Shown: one piece after another, positions 21,463-32,032 of the stretch
Numbering within the stretch: the first letter of the stretch is position 1
Layout: every line of letters starts with the position of its first letter
NCBI GenBank assembly: GCA_938083505.1
Contig: CALKCF010000002.1
Location: 143,065-207,064 of the forward strand
DNA from: an uncultured archaeon
Lineage (GTDB): Archaea > Thermoproteota > Nitrososphaeria_A > Caldarchaeales > Wolframiiraptoraceae
Direction: 5' to 3'
DNA length: 64,000 nt
Made by a program: the position numbers and the translations under genes
The notes under the pieces: model-generated
The model's database searches: none
What the model saw: the letters and a program-made list of their open reading frames with translations, nothing else
Told to the model about the DNA's origin: nothing

Positions 21463-22680
21463 TTAAGGACCTATATAGCCGAGAGATGTTTGACAGATCA
21501 CTGTCTTAAGTCCAATACCCTTTAAAGTCTTCCAAACGTTTAACATCTCCGTATAGCTAGGCCTGGAGATCGTAACATTCCTAAACTCTGGCCTATAGTC
21601 AAGGACGCAAATCTGTACGCTCTCGTCTATCTTTGCAACCCTCTCGCCGATCATTATCATCTCATCCATGCTGATAAGCGCCTTGTTGTATGGTATGCCA
21701 ACACCGATGAATAACCTTTCTTTGTAATTGTCTACTAGGTACCTAAACGCATCCCAAGACGTTTTTAGATACTTCTCGGCGAGCTCGCGGTCTTTTATAC
21801 CGGTTATTCTCATGAAAGTTTCAACTTTCAATCCCTTGAGGTCAGGCCCTATGTCTGTCATTCCTACATCAACAAGTTCGTCTATATAATCTCTCGTGAG
21901 TATCGTCGCATTTGTATCTATATGTATCCTTACATCGCTGTCTTGGTTAAGTTCCTTTAACGTTTTAACATAACTTAAGAGCCATTTTCTATTGAGTGTG
22001 CTTTCGCCTCCTGATATGGCCATCCTGTTCACTCGATACCTCTTTCTCATGTAAGTTGTTATTCTCGCCGCCTCGGAAGGTGATATGGGTCTACCTTTAC
22101 CGCAATAAGTCGTTGTCCAATTTTGGCATTGTGGACACCTTAGGTTGCATCCGCATGAAAAGCATGCAATCTCTATGTATTTATCACATTTTAGCCACCA
22201 AGGTGTTCCCACACCACCAACCGGATGGTCCGTCCAATCGTGCAGTATCCTCTTCGGAACATAGTTTTCTGGAAGTTCTGTTGATATTTCCATACCTTCT
22301 TTGACGCTGGTGATACAGCTCAGCATCAGTTCACCGTTCATTAGCACTACACAAGAGTAACAACCTCCGACAGAACATGGGGCGAATATACTGTCCTTCT
22401 CTGGAAAGCTTGAGAATCTATACCCGATTGGTTCTAAAGCTACCTTTACGGTACTCCTTTCTGGTACCCAGAACTATTCAGCATTTACTTTAATCTTGAT
22501 ATCCTTTGTTTTTGTCCTCTCGAACATACTAATAGCATTCCCTGGGCACGCTAGTTGGCATGCGCCACAACCGATGCACAGATCTTCCAAGAATAGCTTT
22601 CCGGCAGGGCATGCTACTATCTCCTCGCATGCGCCACATCCCAAGCACCTATCTGGTATTCTTTTAGTAAATCTTAACAT
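21463..22680 (-). CDS. Fe-S/radical SAM protein: N-terminal 2x[4Fe-4S] ferredoxin domain + 2Fe-2S-like domain + radical SAM domain, one reading frame interrupted by a single TAG at 22474-22476
   Basis: ORFs 22474..22680 (CLGCGACEEIVACPAG, CIGCGACQLACPG) and 21463..22347 (CGCNLRCPQCQNW, ISGGESTLNRKWLL) are in the same frame; the intervening codons read VNAE*FWVPERSTVKVALEPIGYRFSSFPEKDSIFAPCSVGGCYSCVVLMNGELMLSC with only one stop. Confidence 0.8.
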
Positions 22681-22839
22681 TCAAGCAAAAATTATTTTTG
22701 TGCCAGTTAAGGTTAATCCTAAACCTGAAAAATTTAAGCATAAAGGCTTGTAGGTAACTGTATTTAAACGTGAGCCTAAACTGTTATAAAACAACACTTA
22801 ATAGCACCTCTAAGCCCTTTACCAAAAGGGTAAGCCGCC

Positions 22840-23229
22840 TTGGGAGGCCCTAAGAAACCCACGTTGTCCCAGATTGAAAAGAAGCAAAGGAAGACACAAC
22901 AAAAGCCTTCCGAGAAGAAGGAGTCAGCGCCGCAGAAGTACATAGGCAGCATAGCCTTACCAGATGAGAGGGACGTCGTAAACTACATCAAGAGCATGAA
23001 GTATGCTACGCCATACCTAATTTCTGAGAAATACGGAATCAGGCTGTCCGTTGCAAAGAACCTATTGAATAGTCTGGCATCAAAGGGATTGCTCGTGCCA
23101 ATAGTCGGCGATAACAGGTTAAGGATATTTGCGCCAGCGCATGCCATAGCAGAGCCCGTAAAAACTCTGGAGGTAGTAAAAAAATCCGAGCCTACGGAGA
23201 CAAAATCCAAGTCAAAAAAGAAGAAATAA
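22840..23229 (+). CDS. rps25e: Ribosomal protein S25e (TTG start)
   Basis: GGPKKPTLSQIEKKQRK...LISEKYGIRLSVAKNLLNSLASKGLLVPIVGDNRLRIF. Confidence 0.9.
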   Translation: MGGPKKPTLSQIEKKQRKTQQKPSEKKESAPQKYIGSIALPDERDVVNYIKSMKYATPYLISEKYGIRLSVAKNLLNSLASKGLLVPIVGDNRLRIFAPAHAIAEPVKTLEVVKKSEPTETKSKSKKKK

Positions 23230-23233
23230 GTTT

Positions 23234-23623
23234 TTAACTTTTGATGACCCTTATTCTGACTCCGGGCCTCGTCTTTGCGAGTACAGTTAAATCACCAGAT
23301 AATTTTCCGACTTTCACTGTCTGAGCATAAGGCTTAGCTTTCTTGAAGACGAAACCCAGGGCGCCGGTTGGAGGCCAGAAGATCATGTCACCGTGCTCCA
23401 CTTCTTCTACTGACCTTTCAGCACCTCTCACTACATGAGTTTCTATGTAAACCGCATAATCCCAAAGCCCAGCCATACCTTCTATCGGCAAGAGCCTTAC
23501 GAGTTCTGTCACCGTCGCTGGTGCTAAAAATTTTATCAGCTCGGCCTCATATTCGCCCACATTCTCGATCCAAACTTTCACCGGAACCCTTATCGGAACT
23601 GACATACCCAGCTTACTCACCAT
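23234..23623 (-). CDS. Cyclophilin-like fold protein (COG2164/DUF369-type)
   Basis: GDMIFWPPTGALGFVFKKAKP pattern. Confidence 0.65.
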   Translation of the reverse strand: MVSKLGMSVPIRVPVKVWIENVGEYEAELIKFLAPATVTELVRLLPIEGMAGLWDYAVYIETHVVRGAERSVEEVEHGDMIFWPPTGALGFVFKKAKPYAQTVKVGKLSGDLTVLAKTRPGVRIRVIKS

Positions 23624-24860
23624 ACATTGGAACTTTACCTAGGTAATTCATAATTATTGACATAAGTTCAACCCCTCTTATTCTACCGAGTGTGCCTACT
23701 GCGCAAGATATTTCGTCAAACTTCTTAACATTCCCATACCTTGCACCCGGCGCGTACAAAGCCACAGGAACTGGGTCACCAGTGTGTTCTCCAACCTCCG
23801 ATGGTGTTGTGTGGTCGCTCGTTATAACTATGCATGTTTCTTCTAAGTTTACCTCTGATATTATTGTGGAGAATGCTGCATCTATTTTTGATATTATTTC
23901 GACCTTCTTTGTTGGATTTTTATCATGGCTTACGATATCTGTCGCTTTAATGTGCACGAGTACAACATCATAAACCTTAATGGCGTTTATTGCCGCCCTC
24001 ATCTTAGCATCCAAGTTCGTGTCCACCGTACCTGTTGCACCTTTCACTTCGAGAACGTCAAAACCTACCGCCTTGCATACGCCCTTATAAACGGCACCAC
24101 CTGCTATGACTACGGCCTTAACGCCGAATTTCATCGGAAACTTCTCTATCACCGGCAGGGTTCCAGCACCCCTTGGCAATACTATATTGGCCGGGGGTTG
24201 ACCACGCTTTGTCCTACGTTTATTAACCTCGTGTTCTGTGAGCACCTTTCTCGAAATTTCAACGAACTCGTTCAAAGCGTCTGCTGTCTTTTTCGCAGCA
24301 GAGGAATCCGTTAATGGTTTGGAGTGTAAGAACTTCACACCTGTTTTGTGAGGGTCGACGTCGGAAACGAATCTTGATAAACCCTCGTCCCTTAATATTA
24401 ACACGCCCCTGTGCTCTACCGTGTGCTTAAAAAGAACTTCGACATCCGAGCTTCTTGTGAGTCTTATACCATTTAAGCTTTCTGATAAAATTTTGGCATC
24501 TTCGTTAGATATCCTTCCTGCCCTTCTGTCAATCACTGTACCATCATCGCTTACGGTAGCAAAGTTACACCTGAAGGCTACGTCATTAGGTTCGAGCTCT
24601 ATACCAGCACCCAAGGCCTCGAAGGCACCCCTACCTGTATAATACTTATAGGGCTCATAACCAAGCATAGCCAGATGAGCTACGTCGCTACCAGGCGGCA
24701 CTCCCGGCGATATCACATCCATCAAACCGCACTCACCTCTCGACGCTACCCAGTCAAAGGACTTTGGCCTTGTCACTTGAAGTGGTGTGAGTCCTCCAAG
24801 CGTTGAGCATCGTCTATCCGCCATGCCGTCGCACACTAAGATGATGGCTTTGGATATCAC
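23613..24860 (-). CDS. apgM: 2,3-bisphosphoglycerate-independent phosphoglycerate mutase (archaeal type)
   Basis: IILVCDGMADR, GVPPGSDVAHLAMLGYEPYKYYTGRGAFEALGAGIEL, VVITSDHTTPSEVGEHTGDPVPV. Confidence 0.95.
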   Translation of the reverse strand: MISKAIILVCDGMADRRCSTLGGLTPLQVTRPKSFDWVASRGECGLMDVISPGVPPGSDVAHLAMLGYEPYKYYTGRGAFEALGAGIELEPNDVAFRCNFATVSDDGTVIDRRAGRISNEDAKILSESLNGIRLTRSSDVEVLFKHTVEHRGVLILRDEGLSRFVSDVDPHKTGVKFLHSKPLTDSSAAKKTADALNEFVEISRKVLTEHEVNKRRTKRGQPPANIVLPRGAGTLPVIEKFPMKFGVKAVVIAGGAVYKGVCKAVGFDVLEVKGATGTVDTNLDAKMRAAINAIKVYDVVLVHIKATDIVSHDKNPTKKVEIISKIDAAFSTIISEVNLEETCIVITSDHTTPSEVGEHTGDPVPVALYAPGARYGNVKKFDEISCAVGTLGRIRGVELMSIIMNYLGKVPMYGE

Positions 24861-24961
24861 GTAGAACTACGCATTATACTAATGTTTAAGTTTTGTCTGA
24901 CTTTGTTTTTACTTAGAGTCATCTGAAATAGCGCATATTTTGCTAGCGTTTAAATATCTCG

Positions 24962-25987
24962 TTGAAAACTGTTGATAAGGGAATGGGTCAGAAGGAAAAA
25001 GTGAAAGAGAAGGAGAAAAAGACGTTTGTGGATATAGAGGATTTGCCGTCAGTCGGTCAGGCCACAGCAGAAAAGCTCAGGGAGATAGGGTATAGTACAA
25101 TAGAGGCATTAGCGACTGCGACGGTATCAGAGCTGGTTGCTGCTGGTATCGGAGAGAAAAAGGCAGCTGAGATAATAGCCGCAGCTAGACAAGCGATAGA
25201 GATCTCATGGGTGACAGCAAAGGACCTAGCATCGCTTAGGATGAATGTTGGTAGGATAACGACAGGTGTCAAACAGTTAGATGCTTTAATAGGTGGCGGT
25301 GTAGAGACGCAAAGCATAACTGAGTTCTATGGTGAGTTTGGTAGCGGAAAGTCTCAACTATGCCACCAATTGGCCGTATGCGTACAACTGCCTCCTGAAA
25401 GGGGTGGTTTGAACGGTGCGGCGCTTTACATAGATACGGAGAATACGTTCAGGATCGAGAGGGTTGAAAACATTGCAAAGCGCTTCGGGCTAGATTTTGA
25501 AGAAGTATCCAAAAGGATAATATACGCTGAAGCATATACGAGTGACCATCAGATGCTACTTCTTGAAAAATCCGATAGAGTGATAAAGGAAAACAACGTG
25601 AGATTAATAATAATTGATTCGTTGACGTCCCACTTCAGAAGCGAATACATCGGCAGACAGACACTGGCTGAGAGGCAACAAAAACTTAACAAGCACCTCC
25701 ATAAACTGATAAGGCTTGCGAGAGCTTTCAACGCGGCTGCTGTGGTGACCAACCAAGTTATGGCAAGGCCGGATGAGTTCTTCTCACCGGCAGCCGTTTC
25801 ACCAGTAGGTGGACATATAGTCGGTCATACGAGTCACACCAGGGTATTCCTTCGCAAATCTGTTGGTAGAAACATAAGAATAGCGAGGCTTGTCTCGAGC
25901 CCCTATTTACCCGAAGGAGAGGCTGTGTTTAAGATAACCGAGAATGGTTTAGAAGATGTAGAAGAGGATGAGCTTAAGTCTAGGTGA
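24962..25987 (+). CDS. radA: DNA repair and recombination protein RadA
   Basis: HhH N-terminus, [66 protein letters not shown]. Confidence 0.97.
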   Translation: MKTVDKGMGQKEKVKEKEKKTFVDIEDLPSVGQATAEKLREIGYSTIEALATATVSELVAAGIGEKKAAEIIAAARQAIEISWVTAKDLASLRMNVGRITTGVKQLDALIGGGVETQSITEFYGEFGSGKSQLCHQLAVCVQLPPERGGLNGAALYIDTENTFRIERVENIAKRFGLDFEEVSKRIIYAEAYTSDHQMLLLEKSDRVIKENNVRLIIIDSLTSHFRSEYIGRQTLAERQQKLNKHLHKLIRLARAFNAAAVVTNQVMARPDEFFSPAAVSPVGGHIVGHTSHTRVFLRKSVGRNIRIARLVSSPYLPEGEAVFKITENGLEDVEEDELKSR

Positions 25988-26394
25988 TTCACATGCCACA
26001 ACTCAACAAAATGATAAAGACTTTCTACATCACACTGTTTAGTGGTAAAATTTCAGAAGCTGAGAAGGTTCTGGAGAAAATTAAGAAAAACTTGAGCGAT
26101 GAAAACGACACAGGTTATTATAATGCACTCTACGGCATATACTATGCTTATATAAATGATGATTTTGAATCCTTCGTGTATAAGATTTGGGTGGATGAGA
26201 GATTAAAGAAGCATAGGAGGAAGCTGGCAGAAGAATTTGAGAAGAAAGCTAAGCTACCATTTACAACAAACCCAGGTTTTTACAGGGCATGGTCAGATTT
26301 CCTCAACATGCTTCACGAGTTACCAGTTCCTCATAAAATCCCGCGAGGAGAGTCATCCAAAGAGTATGTTATAAAAGAGTATCCAACTCACTAA
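25984..26394 (+). CDS. Hypothetical protein following radA
   Basis: ORF overlapping radA stop; helical, charged. Confidence 0.55.
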   Translation: MIHMPQLNKMIKTFYITLFSGKISEAEKVLEKIKKNLSDENDTGYYNALYGIYYAYINDDFESFVYKIWVDERLKKHRRKLAEEFEKKAKLPFTTNPGFYRAWSDFLNMLHELPVPHKIPRGESSKEYVIKEYPTH

Positions 26395-26628
26395 CCAAAT
26401 GAGGAAATATGCTGCTAGACCTGTTATGTATGGTTTCTTAGTTTTCAAATAATCCCTCTGCGCCCTGAAGACAAATGGTGATAACACACTATACACCACG
26501 TAAATAAACACGGCGACCATTATGGCGATCATGGATGTGGGTTCGTGTAACCTTAAAAAAGCTGAGAAGAAGCCTACAAAGATTCCTAAGAAGACTTTAG
26601 ACCAGTATAACTTATCTTCGAGCTTCAT
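26353..26628 (-). CDS. Small membrane protein (possibly Rab5ip/EMC6-like)
   Basis: Three hydrophobic segments; family suggestion is by pattern only. Confidence 0.5.
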   Translation of the reverse strand: MKLEDKLYWSKVFLGIFVGFFSAFLRLHEPTSMIAIMVAVFIYVVYSVLSPFVFRAQRDYLKTKKPYITGLAAYFLIWLVSWILFYNILFG

Positions 26629-26642
26629 CGCCTCAAACCTCG

Positions 26643-28583
26643 GTGGGTTTTATGGAAATATCAGCTCTTGAACTTTCCGTTCTGCTTAATGAGATATCGA
26701 ATACCCTGCTTGGGTATATAGTGGATAACGTGTATCAGCTTGATGATGGGAGTATCATTATTAAGCTAAGGGGTAAAGAAGGTAATTATGAGCTTAGGTT
26801 ATCAGCTGGCAAGTGTCTGTACTTCACACCCCATACATATCCAAAACCGAAGACACCAACAAGTCTCAGCATGAAGCTCAGAAGGTTCCTAAACGGGAGT
26901 CGACTCAAGTATTTGGAGCAGATAGACAATGAAAGGATTGCCGTCCTAGGTTTTGAGCGGAACTGTAGTTTAAAGCTGATTGTAGAACTCTTACCCAAGG
27001 GAAACTTAGTGCTCACTGATGAAACGAATAAGATTCTCGTCACACTCTTTCATATTAAGACAAAGGATAGAGAGATAGTAACAGGAAAAAATTACACACC
27101 ACCACCGCCTAGGTTCTCGCTGACAGCTCGTGTTGATGTAAGAGGAGTCGTGATGAACGCTAGCTCCAAAAAGAAGCTGGTATCATGGTTGGCATCCGAT
27201 TTGGGCCTAGGCGGCAAATATGCTGAGGAGGTGGTTGCAGTAGCTAACGTTGACAAGAACGCACCTGTAGATACACTTGACGAAAATGGAAGACGTAGAG
27301 TTGCTGAAGCTATTGAGCGCGTACTTATTGCATTCAAAGAACCGAAACCCCACGTAGCTAGGCGTGACGCAAACGTCAGGGCTGTCCCCTTTATCCTGAA
27401 GAGTCTAGAACGAGAAGGCTACTCTTTTGAATCAGTTAATTCATTTAACGAAGCAGTTGCAATAGAGTATGAGGCATTCTTAGTAAGTGAATATGAAAAT
27501 AGGATTATGAGGAATCTCAAGCAGAAGTTAAAGGAAATGCAGGAAAGTTTGGAAGCGAAAAGGGGCGCGATTAAAGAATTGGAGGCAAATATCGAACGCA
27601 TTAAAGGCGTTGCGGAGAGACTCTTTCTAGTATTGCACCGAGCGGAAAGTTTTAGGCAATCAATTAAAGAAGGGAGGACCGAATCTACGCCTGCTCTAAA
27701 AATCATCAAAGTAGATAGGGCGAGAGACATGGCAGTGATTTCTGTTAACGGCATAGAGTTTGAGCTTTTGTTAAGCGAGCCTGTTTCTAGACAGATAGAA
27801 AAGATGTTTGAGAAAGTGAAGAGGTTGAAGTTGGCAAAGGAGAGATTATTGAACGAGATAAGCAAGTTGGAGTCTGAGATTTCAAAGACAATGAGCGAGC
27901 TTGAATTAAGAAAACTCTCAGGGATTGAACATGTCAAACATAAAGTAGGTGAAAAGAAAACATGGCTTGAAAAATTCAGATGGTTTGAGACGTCAGAGGG
28001 TTTCTTGACAGTTGCTGGCAAGGATTCGTCTTCCAACATCGCATTGCTTAAAAAGTACCTACAACCTGGCGACCTAGTCTTTCATGCAGAAATAATCGGC
28101 GCTCCTGTCGTCATATTAAAAGGAGGTAGTAAGGCTAGTGAGCGCTCGATAGAAGAAGCTGCCCAGTTTGCCGCATCTTATAGTAAAGCATGGCGTGAAG
28201 GATTATCGTCTATTAACGTCTATTACGTTAAACCTGAGCAGGTGTCTTTCTCAGCACCATCTGGAGAATATCTTCCAAAGGGCTCTTTTATGGTTACGGG
28301 TAAGAGGAATTACGTTAAGACGGAACTGGCCGTTGCCTTCGGTCTTCGTAAAAGCGACGGAGTTTACGAATTAATACATGGCCCACCTTCTGCAGTAGCC
28401 GCTAAGTCTAAATCCCTTGTTAAAGTAATACCAGGTAATGAGGCGGCGGGTAGCTTAGCGCTAAAAATAGTTAGTTCGCTGTGCCGGCAGATAGAATGTG
28501 AACTGAGTAATGAGGAAAGACGTTCCTTAGCCGCATTAATAGCCCAGTTAATACCTTACGGAAAAGGCACCTTACAGAGATGA
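26643..28583 (+). CDS. rqcH: NFACT-family protein (archaeal RqcH/Rqc2-like)
   Basis: NFACT-N start, central coiled coil, C-terminal NFACT-R WLEKFRWFETSEGFLTVAGKDSSSNIALLKKYLQPGDLVFHAE. Confidence 0.93.
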   Translation: MGFMEISALELSVLLNEISNTLLGYIVDNVYQLDDGSIIIKLRGKEGNYELRLSAGKCLYFTPHTYPKPKTPTSLSMKLRRFLNGSRLKYLEQIDNERIAVLGFERNCSLKLIVELLPKGNLVLTDETNKILVTLFHIKTKDREIVTGKNYTPPPPRFSLTARVDVRGVVMNASSKKKLVSWLASDLGLGGKYAEEVVAVANVDKNAPVDTLDENGRRRVAEAIERVLIAFKEPKPHVARRDANVRAVPFILKSLEREGYSFESVNSFNEAVAIEYEAFLVSEYENRIMRNLKQKLKEMQESLEAKRGAIKELEANIERIKGVAERLFLVLHRAESFRQSIKEGRTESTPALKIIKVDRARDMAVISVNGIEFELLLSEPVSRQIEKMFEKVKRLKLAKERLLNEISKLESEISKTMSELELRKLSGIEHVKHKVGEKKTWLEKFRWFETSEGFLTVAGKDSSSNIALLKKYLQPGDLVFHAEIIGAPVVILKGGSKASERSIEEAAQFAASYSKAWREGLSSINVYYVKPEQVSFSAPSGEYLPKGSFMVTGKRNYVKTELAVAFGLRKSDGVYELIHGPPSAVAAKSKSLVKVIPGNEAAGSLALKIVSSLCRQIECELSNEERRSLAALIAQLIPYGKGTLQR

Positions 28584-28630
28584 CAACAAATTTAATATCT
28601 AACACCAATCACTAATCATGCAGAGGTCGG

Positions 28631-29218
28631 ATGGTTAAGCCAATTTCTCTTGCGGAAGAATTAAGGGTAAAGGACATAATGAGTAGCCCTGTGATTGATG
28701 CTGATGTTGAAGAGACCGCGGAGGATGTTGCGAACAAGATGGTACGTTACGACATAGGTAGCGTGGTAGTAACCGAGAAGGGCTTTCCAATCGGGATAAT
28801 AACGAAAAGAGACTTGGTATATAAAGTCGTTGCGAAAAACCTGAAACCGAGTGAGGTTAAGGCCAAAGATATAATGAGTAGTCCCATACACGTCGCGAAC
28901 CCAGACGACCTAATAGACAACGCATTAAGGGAGATGAATAAGTTGAAGATTGACCATCTCGCGGTCGTTCATAAGGATAAACTTGTGGGCATAATTAGCA
29001 CAACCGATATCTTGCAGGTAACACCGGAAATACTAGACATTGTTAGAGAAAAGATGAGGATGAGTAATGTGAAAGCTGGTAGTGAGACCTACACAGAAGG
29101 ATTTTGTGACGCTTGTGGTGAATGGTCAGACATGCTACTTAGAGTTGACGACCAATACCTATGTGAAGATTGTAGAATGGAACTAGAAAGAAGGGGTGGA
29201 AGAGAGTCGGAGGGTTGA
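28631..29218 (+). CDS. CBS-domain pair protein with C-terminal zinc ribbon
   Basis: VKDIMSSPVIDADVEETAEDVANKMV; AKDIMSSPIHVANPDDLIDNAL; CDACGEWSD...CEDCR. Confidence 0.9.
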   Translation: MVKPISLAEELRVKDIMSSPVIDADVEETAEDVANKMVRYDIGSVVVTEKGFPIGIITKRDLVYKVVAKNLKPSEVKAKDIMSSPIHVANPDDLIDNALREMNKLKIDHLAVVHKDKLVGIISTTDILQVTPEILDIVREKMRMSNVKAGSETYTEGFCDACGEWSDMLLRVDDQYLCEDCRMELERRGGRESEG

Positions 29219-29655
29219 TTCAAGAGAAGAGGTTTTTGGTTAACTCTATGTTAGGAAGTCTTGTAACTTGGCTTAGAATTCTGGGCTACGATACAAAATA
29301 CTGGAAAGGGGATGATAAGGAGATGATCGAGATAGCGAAGAAGGAAGGAAGGATAATTCTAACAAAGGACAAGGGTGTTGTAAGGTCTGCTGAGAGGGGC
29401 GGTATACCTGTGCTAAATTTATCGAACTCGAACATACCAGAAGCTCTAGCGAAAATTGCTGAAACTTTTGAAATAGATTTGGAATTTGACGGGAATAGAA
29501 CGCGTTGCCCTATATGTAACACACCGTTAAAGAGTTACGATTCCCGTTGGCTTTGCGGTAGGTGTGGAAAGGAGTATTGGATAGGAAGTCACTGGGCTGA
29601 TATAAGCAAGAAGTTATCAGAGGCAAGAAAGATATATTTAAGAAGTAAAAGTTAA
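29215..29655 (+). CDS. Mut7-C RNase-domain (DUF82) protein
   Basis: FLVNSMLGSLVTWLRILGYDTKYWKGDDKEMIEIAKKEGRIILTKDKGV and CPICNTPL...CGRCGKEYW. Confidence 0.9.
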   Translation: MIQEKRFLVNSMLGSLVTWLRILGYDTKYWKGDDKEMIEIAKKEGRIILTKDKGVVRSAERGGIPVLNLSNSNIPEALAKIAETFEIDLEFDGNRTRCPICNTPLKSYDSRWLCGRCGKEYWIGSHWADISKKLSEARKIYLRSKS

Positions 29656-29705
29656 TGATAACCATGTACTAAAACAAATAATAACAAGCTCTTTAACATT
29701 ATGTT

Positions 29706-30329
29706 TTGATGAGTTTGCTGAGTTTGGATGAGGGTGTAAAGCTCGTAAAGCTTGCAAGGACCGCGATACAAGGATATTTAAAACATGGTAAAATACACAT
29801 GGTAGCTGACGAAGGTGGAATTCCGACAAAGAAAACAGGGGTGTTCGTCTCGCTTTACACATACCCCGAATGTGAGCTTAGGGGCTGTATAGGCTTTCCT
29901 TTACCGGTGATGAGTCTTCCAGAGGCCACGGTGAAGGCTGCGATCGCCGCGGCGACTGAAGACCCCAGATTTCCACCCGTAGAGCCCGCCGAGATTGATA
30001 GAATTGTAATAGAGGTGAGCGTGCTAAGCGTTCCGGAGAAGATAGAATTTACGGATCCAAAAGAGTTGCCGTCTAAGATTATCATAGGAAGGGACGGTTT
30101 GATGATAAAGAGCAGTCGAGGTTCTGGATTACTTCTTCCCCAAGTGCCAGTGGAATATGGATGGGATTCTGAAGAGTTTCTGTGTCACCTTTGCATGAAG
30201 GCAGGTCTGCCAGCTACTTATTGGCTGACCGGAAAGTTTGATATTTATAGATTCACTGCCGAGATATTCGCTGAAGAGAGTCCAGGAGGGAAAGTTATCA
30301 AGAAAGAGCTGAAGGGTTGTGAAGTTTGA
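29706..30329 (+). CDS. AMMECR1 family protein
   Basis: GVFVSLYTYPECELRGCIGFPLPVMSLPEATVKAAIAAATEDPRFPPV. Confidence 0.92.
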   Translation: MMSLLSLDEGVKLVKLARTAIQGYLKHGKIHMVADEGGIPTKKTGVFVSLYTYPECELRGCIGFPLPVMSLPEATVKAAIAAATEDPRFPPVEPAEIDRIVIEVSVLSVPEKIEFTDPKELPSKIIIGRDGLMIKSSRGSGLLLPQVPVEYGWDSEEFLCHLCMKAGLPATYWLTGKFDIYRFTAEIFAEESPGGKVIKKELKGCEV

Positions 30330-31489
30330 GGGCGTACTTTGGTGTCTGCGGAATTGGCATGGGTCATGCAGCCAGGAGCTCGCTTCTCATTAGATCGTTA
30401 GTTAAAAATAGATGGGAAGTTGCAGTTTCGTGCTACGGCGACGGTGTAGAATACTTCGAGGCTCTTGGCATCCCTGTTAATAAGATCAACCCAGTATCTT
30501 ATGGTGTCCTTCCGGATGGTAAAGTCAGCATAAAGATGACTATATTTAAAAATCTTAACCTTCCGCTCAAGGTATCATTCCAGACTGCAAGAGAAGTTTC
30601 CAACATATCTTGTTTTAATCCTTCCGTTGTTATATCCGACACTAGGATATCAACAATCATAGCTGCAAAGTTGTTGGGCTACCCTGTCATGCTTATACTC
30701 AACCAATTTAATGTATTGGTGGAATACCACAAGTATAAAACACTAGTTGAACTCGTCGAAGGTGGTGCGCAAATCGTCACCAAGTTTTGGGAGATGGCAG
30801 ACAGGATCGTGATATCGGATTTTCCACCACCTTACACTATATCGCGAGCTAACCTTCTGCTGAGTGATGTCGCAAAGTCGAAGAGTACATTCATAGGTCC
30901 GTTATTCGATACATCGGGGCAAAACCTGTTAACGAAAGAAGAGGTCTGTAAGAAATACAGAATTCCACCGGAGAAGCCGTTGATTTTTGCACATATTAGT
31001 GGACCGGTACTTGAGAAGCTCACACTTGCTGAAAAACTTGTTAAAATTGTTAGAAAACTTGACAAATACTTCTTTGTCATAACACTCGCAGAGCCAAAGG
31101 CATCTAACGTAAAAAGAGAGAAAAACATTCTACTCATGAATTGGGTCGAAAATCCTGACGAACTTTACAATGTATCCGATGTGGTCATATCGAGATCAGG
31201 GCATGGAAGCATTACGAAGGCGCTAGCGTTCGGAAAGCCCATGGTATTAATACCCATAAGGGCTCATGGTGAGCAGAAGTCAAACGCCGAATCGGTTGCA
31301 AAACATGGTGCTGGTATATTAATTGATGAAGATGAATTAGACGAGAGTGTCCTTGAAAGTGCATTAGATAGAATTCTTAACGAGGATGCGTACTTAAAGA
31401 TTGCCCTTTCTTTCAAGAGGTTGATGGAAAGGCTGGACCCCGTAAACGTCACAATCTCGATGATTGAGAAATTAGCGCATAAACCTTAA
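30326..31489 (+). CDS. GT1/MurG-like glycosyltransferase
   Basis: CGIGMGHAARSSLLIRSL; SRSGHGSITKALAFGKPMVLIPI. Confidence 0.85.
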   Translation: MRAYFGVCGIGMGHAARSSLLIRSLVKNRWEVAVSCYGDGVEYFEALGIPVNKINPVSYGVLPDGKVSIKMTIFKNLNLPLKVSFQTAREVSNISCFNPSVVISDTRISTIIAAKLLGYPVMLILNQFNVLVEYHKYKTLVELVEGGAQIVTKFWEMADRIVISDFPPPYTISRANLLLSDVAKSKSTFIGPLFDTSGQNLLTKEEVCKKYRIPPEKPLIFAHISGPVLEKLTLAEKLVKIVRKLDKYFFVITLAEPKASNVKREKNILLMNWVENPDELYNVSDVVISRSGHGSITKALAFGKPMVLIPIRAHGEQKSNAESVAKHGAGILIDEDELDESVLESALDRILNEDAYLKIALSFKRLMERLDPVNVTISMIEKLAHKP

Positions 31490-32032
31490 CCACTCAACAA
31501 GCAGTCTGAGAGATTTCCCTCTATGTGATACTGCGTTCTTCTCTTCAGTAGTCATCTCGGCGAAGGTCTTCCCATAACCTTCTTCTGGCACAAATATAGG
31601 GTCAAAGCCGAAACCACTCGACCCTTTAGGTTCATGAGAAATTTTTCCAATGCATACACCGCTGAAAAGTGAAGGGGGTTCTCCGGATATCTTGCATGCT
31701 ATGCATGACTTAAAGAACGCTGCCCTATTTTCTTTTTCCTCCATCAGCTTCAGTATGCCGGTGACACCTATCGTTCTATAGACGTAAGACGAGTAAGGTC
31801 CCGGGAAACCGTTTAGGCATTCAATGAAAAGACCGGCGTCCTCAACGAACACCGGCTTCTTTAAAACCCCATAAGCCTCTTCGCAGCTCCTCATCGCTAT
31901 TTCCTCAAGATTGTCGGATTGTATCTCGGTAAGCTTTATTGCACACACATCTATCTCAATACCAAAAGTTTTCAGCAGGTTCCTGACCTCATTAGCCTTC
32001 CCTCTGTTTGTTGTCACGAAGGTTAACCTCAA
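31472..32032 (-). CDS. XTP/dITP diphosphatase (Ham1/RdgB)
   Basis: FVTTNRGKANEVRNLL; FVEDAGLFIECLNGFPGPYSSYV; GFGFDPIFVPEEGYGKTFAEM. Confidence 0.93.
   Translation of the reverse strand: MRLTFVTTNRGKANEVRNLLKTFGIEIDVCAIKLTEIQSDNLEEIAMRSCEEAYGVLKKPVFVEDAGLFIECLNGFPGPYSSYVYRTIGVTGILKLMEEKENRAAFFKSCIACKISGEPPSLFSGVCIGKISHEPKGSSGFGFDPIFVPEEGYGKTFAEMTTEEKNAVSHRGKSLRLLVEWLRFMR

Noticed and set aside
22474-22476. Genome-wide amber reassignment (pyrrolysine code)
   Set aside because: TAG ends several well-defined genes in this window (eif5A, infB, FrhB-like), so global recoding is not supported; only a local effect remains possible.
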